Of a stretch of DNA of 64,000 nucleotides, positions 53,082 to 62,179 are shown piece by piece. Where the stretch lies: NCBI RefSeq assembly GCF_025377685.1, contig NZ_JACEHK010000001.1:612885-676884 (forward strand), read 5' to 3'. The position numbers and the translations under genes were made by a program. Positions within the stretch are counted from its first letter, which is position 1. The number at the start of each line of letters is the position of its first letter. The notes beneath the pieces are model-generated. The model was not told the DNA's origin and ran no database searches. It saw only the letters and a list, made by a program, of their open reading frames with translations. The DNA is from Anaerobacillus sp. CMMVII (GTDB lineage: Bacteria > Bacillota > Bacilli > Bacillales > Anaerobacillaceae).

Positions 53082-54790
53082 ATGGTTAATTACTTGTATT
53101 CAGCATCTTTAAAGACAAAAGACGGTACAAAATGGGGATATATAAATGAGACAGGCGAATTTGTCATTCAGCCTGACTTTGATTTTGCTCTCGACTTTCA
53201 AAGAATGGTTTAGCTACTGTAAAAAAAGGAGAGCGTTTTGGAAGTATTAATTCTCAAGGTGAGTTTGTCATTCCTCCTTTGTTCGATACGGTCATCGATT
53301 TTTCCGAAGGGCTAGCCCCCGTCGTTTTTGAGGGCGGTTTTCATGTTATTGATGAGCAGGGGCGAATGTTAACGAAAAAACCGGTCAATTTTATTAGCAT
53401 GTATCAAGAAGGGCGAGCCATGTTTTCTGATTTAAATCCAGCAGGGGACTTTCGCTATGGATATTTATCGAGTGAAGGAGATGTGGTTATTCCGTTACAA
53501 TTTGAATCGGCGAGTGATTTTCATTATGGCTTAGCTGTTGTGAAAATTCGTGATAATCAGTTTGCTTTAATTGACCGTCTAGGAAACCCAGTAAGTGTTT
53601 TTAATTATTTTTTTGTTGGGAACTTGGGTGAAAATCGTCTATCGTTTCGAATCGGTTTAAATGAGCGATATGGGTATATCGATTTGCAAGGAAACGTTGT
53701 GATTCAACCGAGATATAGTATTGCTCTGGCTTTTGAAAGCGGGAGAGCGATTGTGAATGAATTCGATAATTTTCGGAATAGATATGGACTGATCGATCAA
53801 GAAGGTAAATATATTATTAAACCGAAGTACAATGATCTCATTAATTTGGGAGAAAATCGGTTTGCGGTCGGGATTGCTATTGACCCTGAAAAACCGTACC
53901 TAGGATCTCGCTATGCTATCGCCAATTGGAAAGGTGAGTTCTTAACGGAATTTATTTATGAACACGTCTCTCAGTATGATCAAGGAATTGCTTCAGTTAG
54001 TCAATCGCGAAAATCATATTTTATTGACCGCACTGGAAACAGGGCGAGAGGACTCCCGATTGTAGAAGGGGCCGATAGTGTTGCTTTAGTTGGAAAACTT
54101 GTCAGAGCGCTAAAAAATACAAGAGTTGCCTACTTTGACAGAAAAGGAAACTTGGTTTGGAAACAAAATACGATCATTCCCCTTACAAATCGCTACCGTG
54201 TTCTTGAAAAGAAGTTTGAACCAAATAAAGACTTTGTTGTTTTTTATCCGCAAGTGGATGGCTTGAAAAATGAAAAAGCTCAAGAGAATGTAAACAAGAA
54301 GTTAAAGACGCTCTCAAATTTAAAGGATATTGATCTAAACGAGCAGCTTGATTATACTTACAGCGGCGATTTCAATGTCACTTTTTTTAATAATAATTTG
54401 CTCGTCTTGGAGTTAGAAGGATACGAATATTACTTCGGCGCTGCTCACGGAATGCCAACAAAAACGTATGTACATCTTAATATGATTAACGGTCGTTTTT
54501 ATGATTTAGCAGACCTCTTTCAGAAAGATAGTGACTATGAAGCAAGGCTGAATGAAATCATTCAAAATATGATAAAAACAGATAGACAGTATGATTATCT
54601 TTTTCCGGGTGCGTTTAAAGGGATTGGAAGTAATCAGCCGTTTTATGTGGATGCGGATCATCTCTACATTTACTTTGCTCCTTATGAAATCGGCCCTTTC
54701 GCAGCAGGGTTTCCAACCTTCAAAATTCCGTTTACAGAGATCAGTGATATTATTGATACAAAGAGTGAATTTTGGCTTTCATTTAACTGA
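53082..54790 (+). CDS. WG-repeat protein with DUF3298 tail (frame broken)
   Basis: A protein of about 569 residues when joined. The N-terminal two thirds are WG (KWG) repeats: KWGYINETGEFVIQP, RFGSINSQGEFVIPP, RYGYIDLQGNVVIQP, RYGLIDQEGKYIIKP and others, a beta-propeller-like array. Residues from about 400 match DUF3298/PdaC-type: ELEGYEYYFGAAHGMP, NGRFYDLADLFQ and YFAPYEIGPFAAGFPTFKIPF. A stop at 53209 breaks the frame; one more A in the AAA at 53200-53202 gives FQKNGLATVKKGERFG. ATG 53082 follows AAGGAGA. No signal peptide. Function unknown. Confidence 0.85.
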
Positions 54791-54937
54791 TAATAGAACG
54801 AGGTGGGCTAAAAGTCTGCCTCTTTGTTCTCGGAGGTATCTTTTCTAATATTCGACGGCAGAGTCCATAAAGCACAATGTTTAAGAAAAAAGCCTTTACA
54901 TACGGTTTAAAATTATAATTTAGATGAGGGGGCTATT

Positions 54938-55474
54938 ATGAATAAGCAGCGTAAATTAGTAGTGTTCATTGCTACGAGCCTTGATGGTTATATTGCCACA
55001 AATGAGGAGTCACTAGATTGGTTATTTAATGTAGAAGGCGAAGGTGACAATGGCTATTCAGAGTTTTTTGAGACGGTTGATACAATCATTATGGGGAGAA
55101 GAACTTACGATTGGATTATGAGGTATGAAAAGGGAGACTTTCCGTACAGAAATAAAAACTGTTTTGTTTTTTCAAAAGCACCGAAAAGGGAGACTAATCC
55201 AGATGTTGAATTTGTGAATGAGGAGGTCGGTCAATTTACGGATAAACTAAAGCGTGCAGTAGGAAAGGATATTTGGATTGTTGGTGGCGGAGAACTAATG
55301 CACTCGTTTTTAAAGGAAAAACTTATCGATGAACTGATTATTACGATTGCACCAAGGCTAATTGGGCAGGGGATTCCTTTGTTTAAAGCCGCTGATTATC
55401 AGCTCGATCTATCTTTAATTGGGACGAGACGTTTCAATCAATTCGTTGAACTGCATTATAAGGTTCAAAAATAA
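54938..55474 (+). CDS. dihydrofolate reductase/RibD C-terminal family protein
   Basis: A 178-residue reductase-fold protein similar to B. subtilis YyaP. The start RKLVVFIATSLDGYIA, the motif IIMGRRTYDWIM and KDIWIVGGGELMHSFLKEKLIDEL are the NADPH-binding and core blocks of the RibD_C family. It is not the housekeeping folA: the ligand-site residues and length differ. Substrate unknown. ATG 54938 is behind TGAGGGGG. It is monocistronic. Confidence 0.9.
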   Translation: MNKQRKLVVFIATSLDGYIATNEESLDWLFNVEGEGDNGYSEFFETVDTIIMGRRTYDWIMRYEKGDFPYRNKNCFVFSKAPKRETNPDVEFVNEEVGQFTDKLKRAVGKDIWIVGGGELMHSFLKEKLIDELIITIAPRLIGQGIPLFKAADYQLDLSLIGTRRFNQFVELHYKVQK

Positions 55475-55580
55475 CATACTTCCAAAGCCTAAATTTTAGA
55501 TTAGAAGGGCTATCCTTTGAATTGGACAGCCTTTAAACGCTAAAATATAAGTATTCAAAAAATAATGAGGTGTTTTAAAA

Positions 55581-56102
55581 GTGAAAGTTGTTGCCTTAGT
55601 AGGAAGTACGAGGAAGAATTCGACGACACGAAAAGCAACAGAAATCGTTGTTAAGGAATTAGAGGAACAAGGGATTACTGTTGAGATCATTCATTTTGCA
55701 GAAGTTAAATTACCAATATATGAAGAGGAGTTAGCCAAGATAAATCCTCCTAAAGTTGTTCAAGACTTTATAGAACAGATTGCCAATGCAGATGGGTTTA
55801 TCCTCGCATCCCCTGAGTATCATGGCAGTGTTTCCGGGGTATTGAAAAATGCGTTAGACTTTATTGGAGCTAGAGAAATGAGTGGGAAAATCGCCGCGGG
55901 AAGTAAACTAGGTGCTGCCAATACGGTGAATACACTGCACCAGATTTGTCGCAACCTACATGCCTGGGCATTACCACAAAGTCCAACAATACCAGCAGCT
56001 TATGAGGCGTTTCAAAAGGATGGCTCGTTAAAGGACGATAAGTTACAAGAACGACTTGTGACTCTAGGGAAAAAGTTAGCTGAAGAGCTACAGAGGCGTT
56101 AA
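55581..56102 (+). CDS. NADPH-dependent FMN reductase
   Basis: A 173-residue flavodoxin-like reductase of the SsuE/azoreductase/chromate-reductase group (B. subtilis YhdA-like). The FMN phosphate loop is GSTRKNSTTRKAT near residues 8-20, and the flavin ring loop is SPEYHGSVSGVLKNALDFIG (about 77-96). Start GTG at 55581; the ribosome site is GAGGTG 11 nt upstream. Length is normal. Probable role: reduction of quinones, azo dyes or free flavin; the true substrate is not clear. A strong terminator follows. Confidence 0.9.
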   Translation: MKVVALVGSTRKNSTTRKATEIVVKELEEQGITVEIIHFAEVKLPIYEEELAKINPPKVVQDFIEQIANADGFILASPEYHGSVSGVLKNALDFIGAREMSGKIAAGSKLGAANTVNTLHQICRNLHAWALPQSPTIPAAYEAFQKDGSLKDDKLQERLVTLGKKLAEELQRR

Positions 56103-56106
56103 AGAC

Positions 56107-56134
56107 AAGAGGGTGTCCCTTTGGACACCCTCTT
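56107..56134. terminator. hairpin terminator between convergent genes
   Basis: AAGAGGGTGTCC pairs perfectly with GGACACCCTCTT around a four-base loop. T-runs are short on both sides. Confidence 0.8.
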
Positions 56135-56140
56135 AGTTAT

Positions 56141-56290
56141 TTATTGTTTTGAATTTTGGCGACCTGTTGGTGAGATTGCTTTTTCAAGTTCTTCCTTTGC
56201 TAAAACATTTTCTGTACCGACTCCCTCATTATGGGTAATGCCTTTTTGACTGCCATTGTTAGTGTTTGCTCGTTTCTTATTGTTCGTCAT
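56141..56290 (-). CDS. 49-residue polar protein, possibly spore-related
   Basis: A small hydrophilic ORF on the minus strand: MTNNKKRANTNNGSQKGITH and later GVGTENVLAKEELEKAIS, ending NSKQ. It is rich in Asn, Lys, Gln and Gly, without Cys or Trp. GGAG lies 10 nt before ATG 56290. The composition, the basic Asn-rich start and the GTE word recall small spore proteins of Bacillus, but I cannot place it in a family. A strong hairpin terminator shared with the FMN reductase gene follows its stop, which supports expression. Confidence 0.5.
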   Translation of the reverse strand: MTNNKKRANTNNGSQKGITHNEGVGTENVLAKEELEKAISPTGRQNSKQ

Positions 56291-56364
56291 AATTTGATCG
56301 CTCCATTAGATTAAATTTGGTTCAAATATAGGATGGCAGTTATGTATTCTATTTATGCTTCGGG

Positions 56365-57063
56365 TTAGTGAAAGGTTAAATAGGCAACTATTGGTAAGTG
56401 GTCTGAAGCTCTTGTATTGATGATATCTGTTCCAATGATGTTAAAGTGACTCGTCGTAAAAATATAATCGAGTCTTGCTCTTGGTCTATTCGCTGGGAAG
56501 GTAGGTAGCGGTTTTTTAGCACAACAGTCAACATACTTCTTGAGCAGACTCCGGTAACCTTTTGAGTGAGGCCTACGATTTAGGTCTCCCATCAAAATAC
56601 AAGGTTCAGAATTTGTATGCTCCAGACAAAAGCGAACTTGTTTCTGATGTAGAATTGGGTGAATGCTAAAGTGACTAGTAAGTACGGTAACTAGACTATT
56701 ATCAATTAAGATGTTTGCTTTTACAATTGATCTCGGCTCAGCAAGAAGGGGGCTAAGTTTGAAAAGAAAATTCTCATGTTTTTCGATTGGTAATCGACTT
56801 AAAATTGAATTGCCATACTGTCTAGTTTTTATTGATAGGGCAGGACCGAAAACATGGTCCATTTTTAACTCATTGGCAAGCCATTTTGCTTGGTCGACGA
56901 AACCACTCCTTCTGGAAAAATTTCGATCGACTTCGTTTAGGGCGATAATATCGATATTGGCCTCCCTAATGATATCGGCTATTCGTTTTAAGTCTACCTT
57001 TCCATCAAGGCCCCGCCCATGTCTGATATTATATGTCATAACTCTTAGCTCGAAGGGTAACAC
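56365..57063 (-). CDS. endonuclease/exonuclease/phosphatase-family protein
   Basis: A 232-residue metal-dependent phosphodiesterase-fold protein. The motifs are all present: MTYNIRHG (Asn), IIALNEVDRN (Glu), SILSRLPI, ILMGDLNRRP (Asp-Leu-Asn) and the end RASDHLPIVAYL (Asp-His). The family includes DNases, sphingomyelinase-like and inositol phosphatases; without a signal peptide this one is cytoplasmic and its substrate is unknown. The start is doubtful: GTG 57063 directly after AAGAGG, or ATG 57039 (MTYNIRHG). Confidence 0.88.
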   Translation of the reverse strand: MLPFELRVMTYNIRHGRGLDGKVDLKRIADIIREANIDIIALNEVDRNFSRRSGFVDQAKWLANELKMDHVFGPALSIKTRQYGNSILSRLPIEKHENFLFKLSPLLAEPRSIVKANILIDNSLVTVLTSHFSIHPILHQKQVRFCLEHTNSEPCILMGDLNRRPHSKGYRSLLKKYVDCCAKKPLPTFPANRPRARLDYIFTTSHFNIIGTDIINTRASDHLPIVAYLTFH

Positions 57064-57212
57064 CTCTTTTAAGAAAAAGTTTTTATTCCGATTAGTAAAA
57101 AGCCTCAGGGACCGTGAAGTAAAGTTTACGATAGAAGCCTCTCATATATTTTTGACTAAGTGGTACTTCTCATACACAATATATTTGGAGATATTTAAGG
57201 AGAGTGGATGAA

Positions 57213-57524
57213 ATGGAGCAATTGACATGCGAAACGCAGCTTAAAGAAAAAATCAATCATGAGGAAATTGTCATAATCCTGATAAAAACACAGAATTGTT
57301 CAGTATGTGAAGCGGTGTACGCTCAGTTAGAAGAATTTTTGACAGAGTATCCGGTTGTGAAAGGGTATTATGTTTCAATCGAAGAAATTCCCCAGGTGGC
57401 AAGTGAATACCTAGTTTTTACCGGACCGACTGTACTGTTGTTTATAAATGGAAAAGAGATTGAAAGGCAATCCCGTTTTGTGTCCTACCAAAAATTCCGT
57501 GACCAAATACAACGATATTTATAA
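57213..57524 (+). CDS. thioredoxin-like protein
   Basis: A 103-residue thioredoxin-fold protein. The redox site is CSVC at about residues 31-34, after the strand EEIVIILIKTQN, and the cis-Pro is in FTGPTVLLFING. The first half of the active site lacks the WCGPC of true thioredoxin, so it is one of the YtpP/YdbP-like proteins. ATG 57213 is 8 nt behind AAGGAGAG; GTG 57204 overlaps that site. It lies divergent from the nuclease-fold gene. A hairpin AAGCCTTAAGA/TCTTAAGGCTT at 57535-57565 ends it. Confidence 0.87.
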   Translation: MEQLTCETQLKEKINHEEIVIILIKTQNCSVCEAVYAQLEEFLTEYPVVKGYYVSIEEIPQVASEYLVFTGPTVLLFINGKEIERQSRFVSYQKFRDQIQRYL

Positions 57525-57534
57525 CGCAATAAAT

Positions 57535-57565
57535 AAGCCTTAAGATGAACATTTGTCTTAAGGCT
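57535..57565. terminator. hairpin between convergent genes
   Basis: AAGCCTTAAGA pairs with TCTTAAGGCTT around TGAACATTTG; little T-run on either side, so of moderate strength. Confidence 0.65.
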
Positions 57566-57585
57566 TTCGCGGAAATAATATGAGT

Positions 57586-58325
57586 TTAGTTAGTTGTGAA
57601 AATTAGATAATGCTTTCGCTTCCCAAATAATGCACCTACGAAAATAATCGTTGCTAACAGCAAAGCAGTGTAAGCTACTACAGGAAACGTTGTTAAATTT
57701 TAACACCAATACCGATAAAAGCCCAAACAAATACTAATGGATAGGCTACATCACTTTTTTGAATTCGAAAGAAAAGCGCTAACACGGTGGCTACCAAAAA
57801 CATGATAACTGTCCATAGTACATCGGAAAGGCCGAAGCGATCCCATTGCTCATGAACGAGAACATAACTTATGTTGGCGATGGTTGCGACACTAATCCAA
57901 CCTAAATAAACGGAAAAAGGAAGAATGTCCATTATACCTGTAGCATGTTTTCTGGCAACCTGATAGAGAAAAATCAGCGAGATGAGTAAGGATACCATGA
58001 TCATTGCTGATAATAAGAAATACTCATAATGCCACAAGAAAAGCCAAAAGCTATTAAAAGTACAAGTTATAACAAAAAGCGGTGTTGCTTTTTTGTATAG
58101 TGGCAAGTCTTGACGTTTTTTGGAGAACCCGCGAAGTACCCAAATAAATAGTAAAAAATAGATCAGAGCCCAAATTGAAAATACATATCCAGCTGGTGTG
58201 AATAAGACTGGTAAGCGGTTTGCGATTTCGCCAGTTGTTTGGTTGTTGAACGGTAAAGAATTAGCTAAATAATTGATAAAAATGACAAAGGCTAAAGCGG
58301 AAAAATTAATCATAAACCGTATCAT
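57586..58325 (-). CDS. TspO/MBR-related, tryptophan-rich membrane protein (frame broken)
   Basis: An integral membrane protein of about 246 residues when joined. About seven helices are apparent: the start NFSALAFVIFINYLANSLPF, then PVLFTPAGYVFSIWALIYFLLFIWV (the P-x-G-Y-x-F-S-I-W-x-L-I-Y word of this TspO-like group), FNSFWLFLWHYE and VYLGWISVATIANISYVL. The frame stops at 57693 after FIGIGVKI, but one more base in the T4 run at 57698-57701 (A on the coding strand) continues it as TTFPVVAYTALLLATIIFV and a GKRKHYLIF tail to 57586, which completes the last helix. Binds tetrapyrroles in relatives; role here unknown. ATG 58325 is behind AAAGGAGG. Confidence 0.83.
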
Positions 58326-58483
58326 AAAAATACCTCCTTTAATACAAGTATATTCCAGAAGTTCGGACAGGAGTACCGAGTTACTATATAATTATAAAAG
58401 GTAATTGAGTGAATTTCATAATGGCCTTAATCAAGCTTTATCATCTAGAAATTATGAATTTCATTAAATTGAGGTGAAAAAAA

Positions 58484-59571
58484 GTGACTTACAATAAAGA
58501 AGTTTTAGCTAGACAAGCGGAGCAATTCATTACGAATTGCTATCAGGAGTTACAGAAAAATAGTGAAGAAATTACGGTTAGAGTTGCTGAAATCAGAAAC
58601 GAGATTGAACTACATAGCTTTTATGAACATACCATTGAAGAGCTAGAGTACGGTGCCAAGATGGCATGGCGCAACAGCAATCGTTGCATTGGTAGACTTT
58701 TTTGGGAAAACTTACAGGTAATTGATGAAAGAAGCCTAGAAACAGAGGATGAGATCGCTGAGGCGTTATTTCGTCATATAGATATTGGTACGAATGGTGG
58801 ACAAATTGTTCCTGTAATTACGATTTTTAAACCGAAAAAGTCTGCTACTGATTTTGTGAGAATCTTGAATTATTCACTTCTCCGGTACGCAGGTTATAAA
58901 ACTGAGTATGGTTTTATAGGTGACCCAGAATCAATCGCGTTTACAGAGCAGTGTATGGAATTGGGATGGAATGGCTCTGGAACGAATTTTGATCTTCTAC
59001 CGGTTGTGTTTCAGTTAAATGGAAACAAACCTACTTGGTATGAAATCCCCCAGAAGCTAGTACTGGAAGTTCAAATTGTTCACCCTACCCTTGAGGCTTT
59101 TGCGGATTTAGAGTTAAAATGGTATAGCACACCCATTGTTTCAGAAATGATGCTTGAAATAGGTGGGATCCACTATACTGCAGCTCCTTTTAATGGCTGG
59201 TACATGGGCACTGAAATCGGTGCGAGAAATCTCGCTGATGAAGATCGCTACAATATGTTACCTAAGGTAGCTTCAATTATGGGACTTGATACGAGACGTG
59301 CAAGTAGCTTGTGGAAGGATAAAGCGCTTATAGAATTAAATATAGCAGTTTTACATTCGTTTAAAGAAGCTGGAGTAAGTATTGTCGATCATCATACAGC
59401 GGCTGCTCAGTTTAAAAAGTTTGAAGAAAGAGAAGCACAAAAAAGCGAGAGTTAACTGGTGATTGGACATGGCTCATCCCACCTATTTCGCCGGCAACTA
59501 CACATATCTTTCATAAGGAATATCAGAATGAAACTATAAGTCCTAATTTTTTTCCTAATGAATGTCGATAG
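58484..59571 (+). CDS. nos: bacterial nitric oxide synthase, oxygenase domain (frame broken)
   Basis: A NO synthase oxygenase of about 362 residues, which makes nitric oxide from L-arginine using a cellular flavodoxin as reductant. The haem-ligand Cys is in [13 protein letters not shown] (about residue 67), the arginine-binding Glu in [13 protein letters not shown] (about 247) and the dimer/pterin region in [12 protein letters not shown]. The first frame ends at 59455 in QKSES; one extra T at 59452-59453 restores the usual C-terminus [19 protein letters not shown] and the gene ends at 59571. That end carries the pterin-site Trp and is needed for function. GTG start behind GAGGTGA. There is no reductase domain, as in all Bacillus NOS. 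Confidence 0.93.
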
Positions 59572-59616
59572 AACAGCATATCTAGCATTAAATAAAAATA
59601 GGTGGTGCCTAGCAAG

Positions 59617-61084
59617 ATGATCGAAATGGACTTAATTGCTTCAAGAAAGTGTCATCAATGTGGAAAAACAGTGGAAGAAAGTATTAAAAAAGTAGAAACA
59701 CTTTCTAAAGAAACACTGCCATGGCTGATGTTTTATGGCAATTTGTTTGAAATACCTGCACTTTCTTGCTGTAATTCAGCTTTGTTCCCAACCCATGTGG
59801 CCGTAAAAAGTGAGACAGACATAGATGATAGTTTTTTTTCTGGAAAAACAAAGTTTAAGATAGGTAGTGAAGAAGTACCGGTAATTATTGATGAGCGGAA
59901 TGACTTTGCCGTGACAAGAAGCTTCAAAGAACAAGTTGAGCTAGAACAACAGCTAACAAAGCAAATGAAGCTTTGGGAACGCGAAAAAGACGATTTTCTT
60001 CACAAAACATATACATATTTTACAGTTCATTTTGAACAAATTATTGATGAAATGAACCATTTAGAAGTCTTAGATATTTTGCGGACGTTTGAGGATGGTT
60101 ATCTACAAATGTCTCCGCACGCCCCGAGACGGTTTGTCTACAAAGGGAAGAATGAACGAAAATTGATAACAAAGTGGATTAAAAAAGAGATAAAGTCGCT
60201 TGCCCAGGCAGAATCCGAAGAGGTAAAAAAATATTTATTCTTCCTAATCGTTGATTATTTTGTTCAACTAAAGTTAATTCCGCAAATTCATTACTTAAAA
60301 TGGGATTCACAAAAATTTGAGAAAATGATTGGTGAAAGTCTGTTAACCTATCTGTTAGTATCGTTCCCTTTAACGAGCTATTTCTCGTTTTTAAAGGATG
60401 AAGCGATCTTACTCCTAACAAATAAAGGTCATTTTCAAAAAGAGCTACGTCAGCTGTTAGAAAAGTCCCAAAAGGAATTAGCTTCAGTGACGAATCAAAA
60501 TCAAAAGCTCCAAGAAACGATTGAAATCCAGAAACGATCATTGGTAGATTTCGAATTGAAAAATGAGCGGTTACGTAACCAAAATATTCGTCTTGAAGAG
60601 CAATTAAACGAAACGGGTGACGAGCTGCTAATTAGTAGACAAGCCAAAAAATAAAAGAATTAAAAGGCCTCATAAATGAGCTCCAAGAAGAATTGAAAGA
60701 TTTGCGTAGCAGGGTTATTGAAGAAGAACTTATCCTAGAAAGTGAAGCAGTAACTAAGCCAATCCCTGTGGAAGAGGTAACCGACTTTTCTCCATTGGAT
60801 GGTAAAACAGTTGGAATCTTTGGGGATATCCAAACCTACCGCAGTGACGAAAATGAGTTTCCGTGTCGAATATTATCTTGCGAGTCTCTTAAAATCCTAA
60901 TGCGGTCGGGATCCTTCATGAGAGTGACATTCTTGTTGTCCTAACACAGCATATTTCTCATAGCTGCATGTGGTCAATTAAAGAATACTCAAATTTAAAT
61001 GGTATTCCGATTATCTATTCTAGGCATACAAATGTGGAGATTATTCTTGAGCAGGTATTAGCATTATTAGATCGAAATAAATAA
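59617..61084 (+). CDS. DUF2325 protein with long helical N-terminus (frame broken twice)
   Basis: A protein of about 490 residues when joined. The start has CHQCGKTVEESIKKV, a CxxC zinc knuckle, followed by a helical region (to about 260), a long coiled coil (about 275-380) and a C-terminal DUF2325 domain: TVGIFGDIQTYRS, HESDILVVLTQHISHSCMW and NGIPIIYSRHTNVEIILEQVL. Stops at 60652 and about 60942 break it; one A added to the A6 run at 60646-60651 (AKKIKELKGLINELQ) and one to the A4 run at 60891-60894 (SLKNPNAVGILHES) join all parts. ATG 59617 follows AGGTGG. DUF2325 proteins are unexplained; the domain looks Rossmann-like. It lies just after nos. Confidence 0.8.
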
Positions 61085-61100
61085 AAAGTACTTATAGCAA

Positions 61101-61291
61101 AGCTGTTTTCCCAAAGTTTGTTGCTTTCGTAAAAATCCCAAAAGCCGGATTTTTACACAAAATACTAAGAATTCACCACTAATTTAGTAAGTTTTGCTCT
61201 TTTCTTACTTAATTTATTGGGTGATATCTTCCTCTAAGGTATTTCCCCAATTATTTTTGAGTGAAAAAGCCACAATGTTACGAAAAGAGCC
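61101..61291 (+). mobile_element. 191-bp MITE-like element, copy 2, with target duplication
   Basis: The reverse-oriented match of the element at 1937-2127, also 191 bp. Ends are AGCTGTTTTCCC at the left and, from the right, GGCTCTTTTCGTAAC. It is flanked by the exact direct repeat TATAGCAA at 61093-61100 and 61292-61299 (TATAGCAAA if the boundary is moved by one base), a target-site duplication that shows past transposition. It has entered between the DUF2325 stop and the probable terminator at 61357. No coding capacity. Confidence 0.88.
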
Positions 61292-61356
61292 TATAGCAAA
61301 AATGCACTAATGGCTCAAAAGAATTCCTAAAGCATACCAAATTCATAGCCTCTTAG

Positions 61357-61398
61357 AAATCCTATCGACTTACATGGTCGGTGGGATTTATTTTTTTA
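61357..61398 (+). terminator. probable terminator of the DUF2325 gene
   Basis: AAATCCTATCGAC pairs with GTCGGTGGGATTT (one gap), followed by seven T after an A. It is now 273 nt from the gene because of the inserted MITE. Confidence 0.65.
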
Positions 61399-61403
61399 GT
61401 ACA

Positions 61404-61455
61404 GTATGCCCAGCCCTTCGAGGTAGTAGCTTTTGTCGGGGCTACACGGGAAAAA
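61404..61455. repeat. remnant of the dispersed palindromic repeat
   Basis: Short piece with CAGCCCTTCGAGG and GTCGGGGCTACACGGGAAAAAG, both words found in copy C (CCCCTCGAGG, GTCGGGGCTTAACAGGGAAAA). Ends are lost. The rest to 61590 is the promoter region of the next gene. Confidence 0.6.
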
Positions 61456-61590
61456 GCCTATTTTTTTAAAAGTGGAGATTTTTTACTGGAAATTTCATTT
61501 ATACTGTTATACAATTACAAATAATTAATAAAATTGTTATATAACAATTAATGGATCAGAAAAATTACATGAAAAGGTGGTCGAACACGT

Positions 61591-61917
61591 ATGATGAACA
61601 AAACAGAAGCAATTGCACGTAAAATTTTTGGTTGGAAATTAAATCGTTGGGACAGATGGTATGATTATGAGAAGACTACTTTTATTCCAACAACTGAATT
61701 TCAACCTGAGGAATCACTTGACCATGCAATGTTAATCGTAGAGAGGTTAGAAAAGTTCGGGTTTAGATATTCTACCGATGGCATTTGTGAGGCTTGTTTT
61801 AATGACGTAAGGGCAACAGGCGAGACCTTAGCACAGGCAATTACGAATGCAGCCCATTCGATCATTGAAAATAACTCATTCGTTGATACAAGTAAATTAT
61901 GGAGACGACTATGTTAA
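61591..61917 (+). CDS. phage ABA-sandwich-like (BC1872-type) small protein
   Basis: A 108-residue protein: IARKIFGWKLNRWDRWYDYE, then FQPEESLDHAMLIVERLEKFGFRYS, CEACFNDVRATGETLAQAITNAAHSIIE. This order (KxxGW, W/Y, an F/S-P loop, a V/L-E-K-L helix and a final A-x-A helix) is the pattern of the phage ABA sandwich or BC1872 family found in Bacillus phages and chromosomes. Function unknown. No other phage gene is near, so it may be a stray phage-derived or recruited gene. ATG 61591 (or 61594) is behind AAAGGTGG. A strong terminator follows at 61970. Confidence 0.65.
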   Translation: MMNKTEAIARKIFGWKLNRWDRWYDYEKTTFIPTTEFQPEESLDHAMLIVERLEKFGFRYSTDGICEACFNDVRATGETLAQAITNAAHSIIENNSFVDTSKLWRRLC

Positions 61918-61969
61918 GCTAAACAATAGAGCAAACTACTCAGAATTCTTTAGTGTAGCATTTTTTCAA

Positions 61970-62013
61970 AAAGGCCGATGATGATTCATTTAATCATCGG
62001 CCTTTTTTTTTGA
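61970..62013 (+). terminator. intrinsic terminator
   Basis: AAAGGCCGATGAT pairs with ATCATCGGCCTTT, followed by nine T. Confidence 0.93.
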
Positions 62014-62179
62014 TTGTTAGAGAATTTTTGGTTTATCACCAAATTTGGCAACTTCGGAAATGGCATTGAAATATATTTACTAAAATTCCCATTAGATCGT
62101 GTATAATTTACTCATGAACATATTTTAGGGGCATTTTTGAAGTGCGTTTCCCAAGTACAAAACGATTGGAGTGGAGGGA

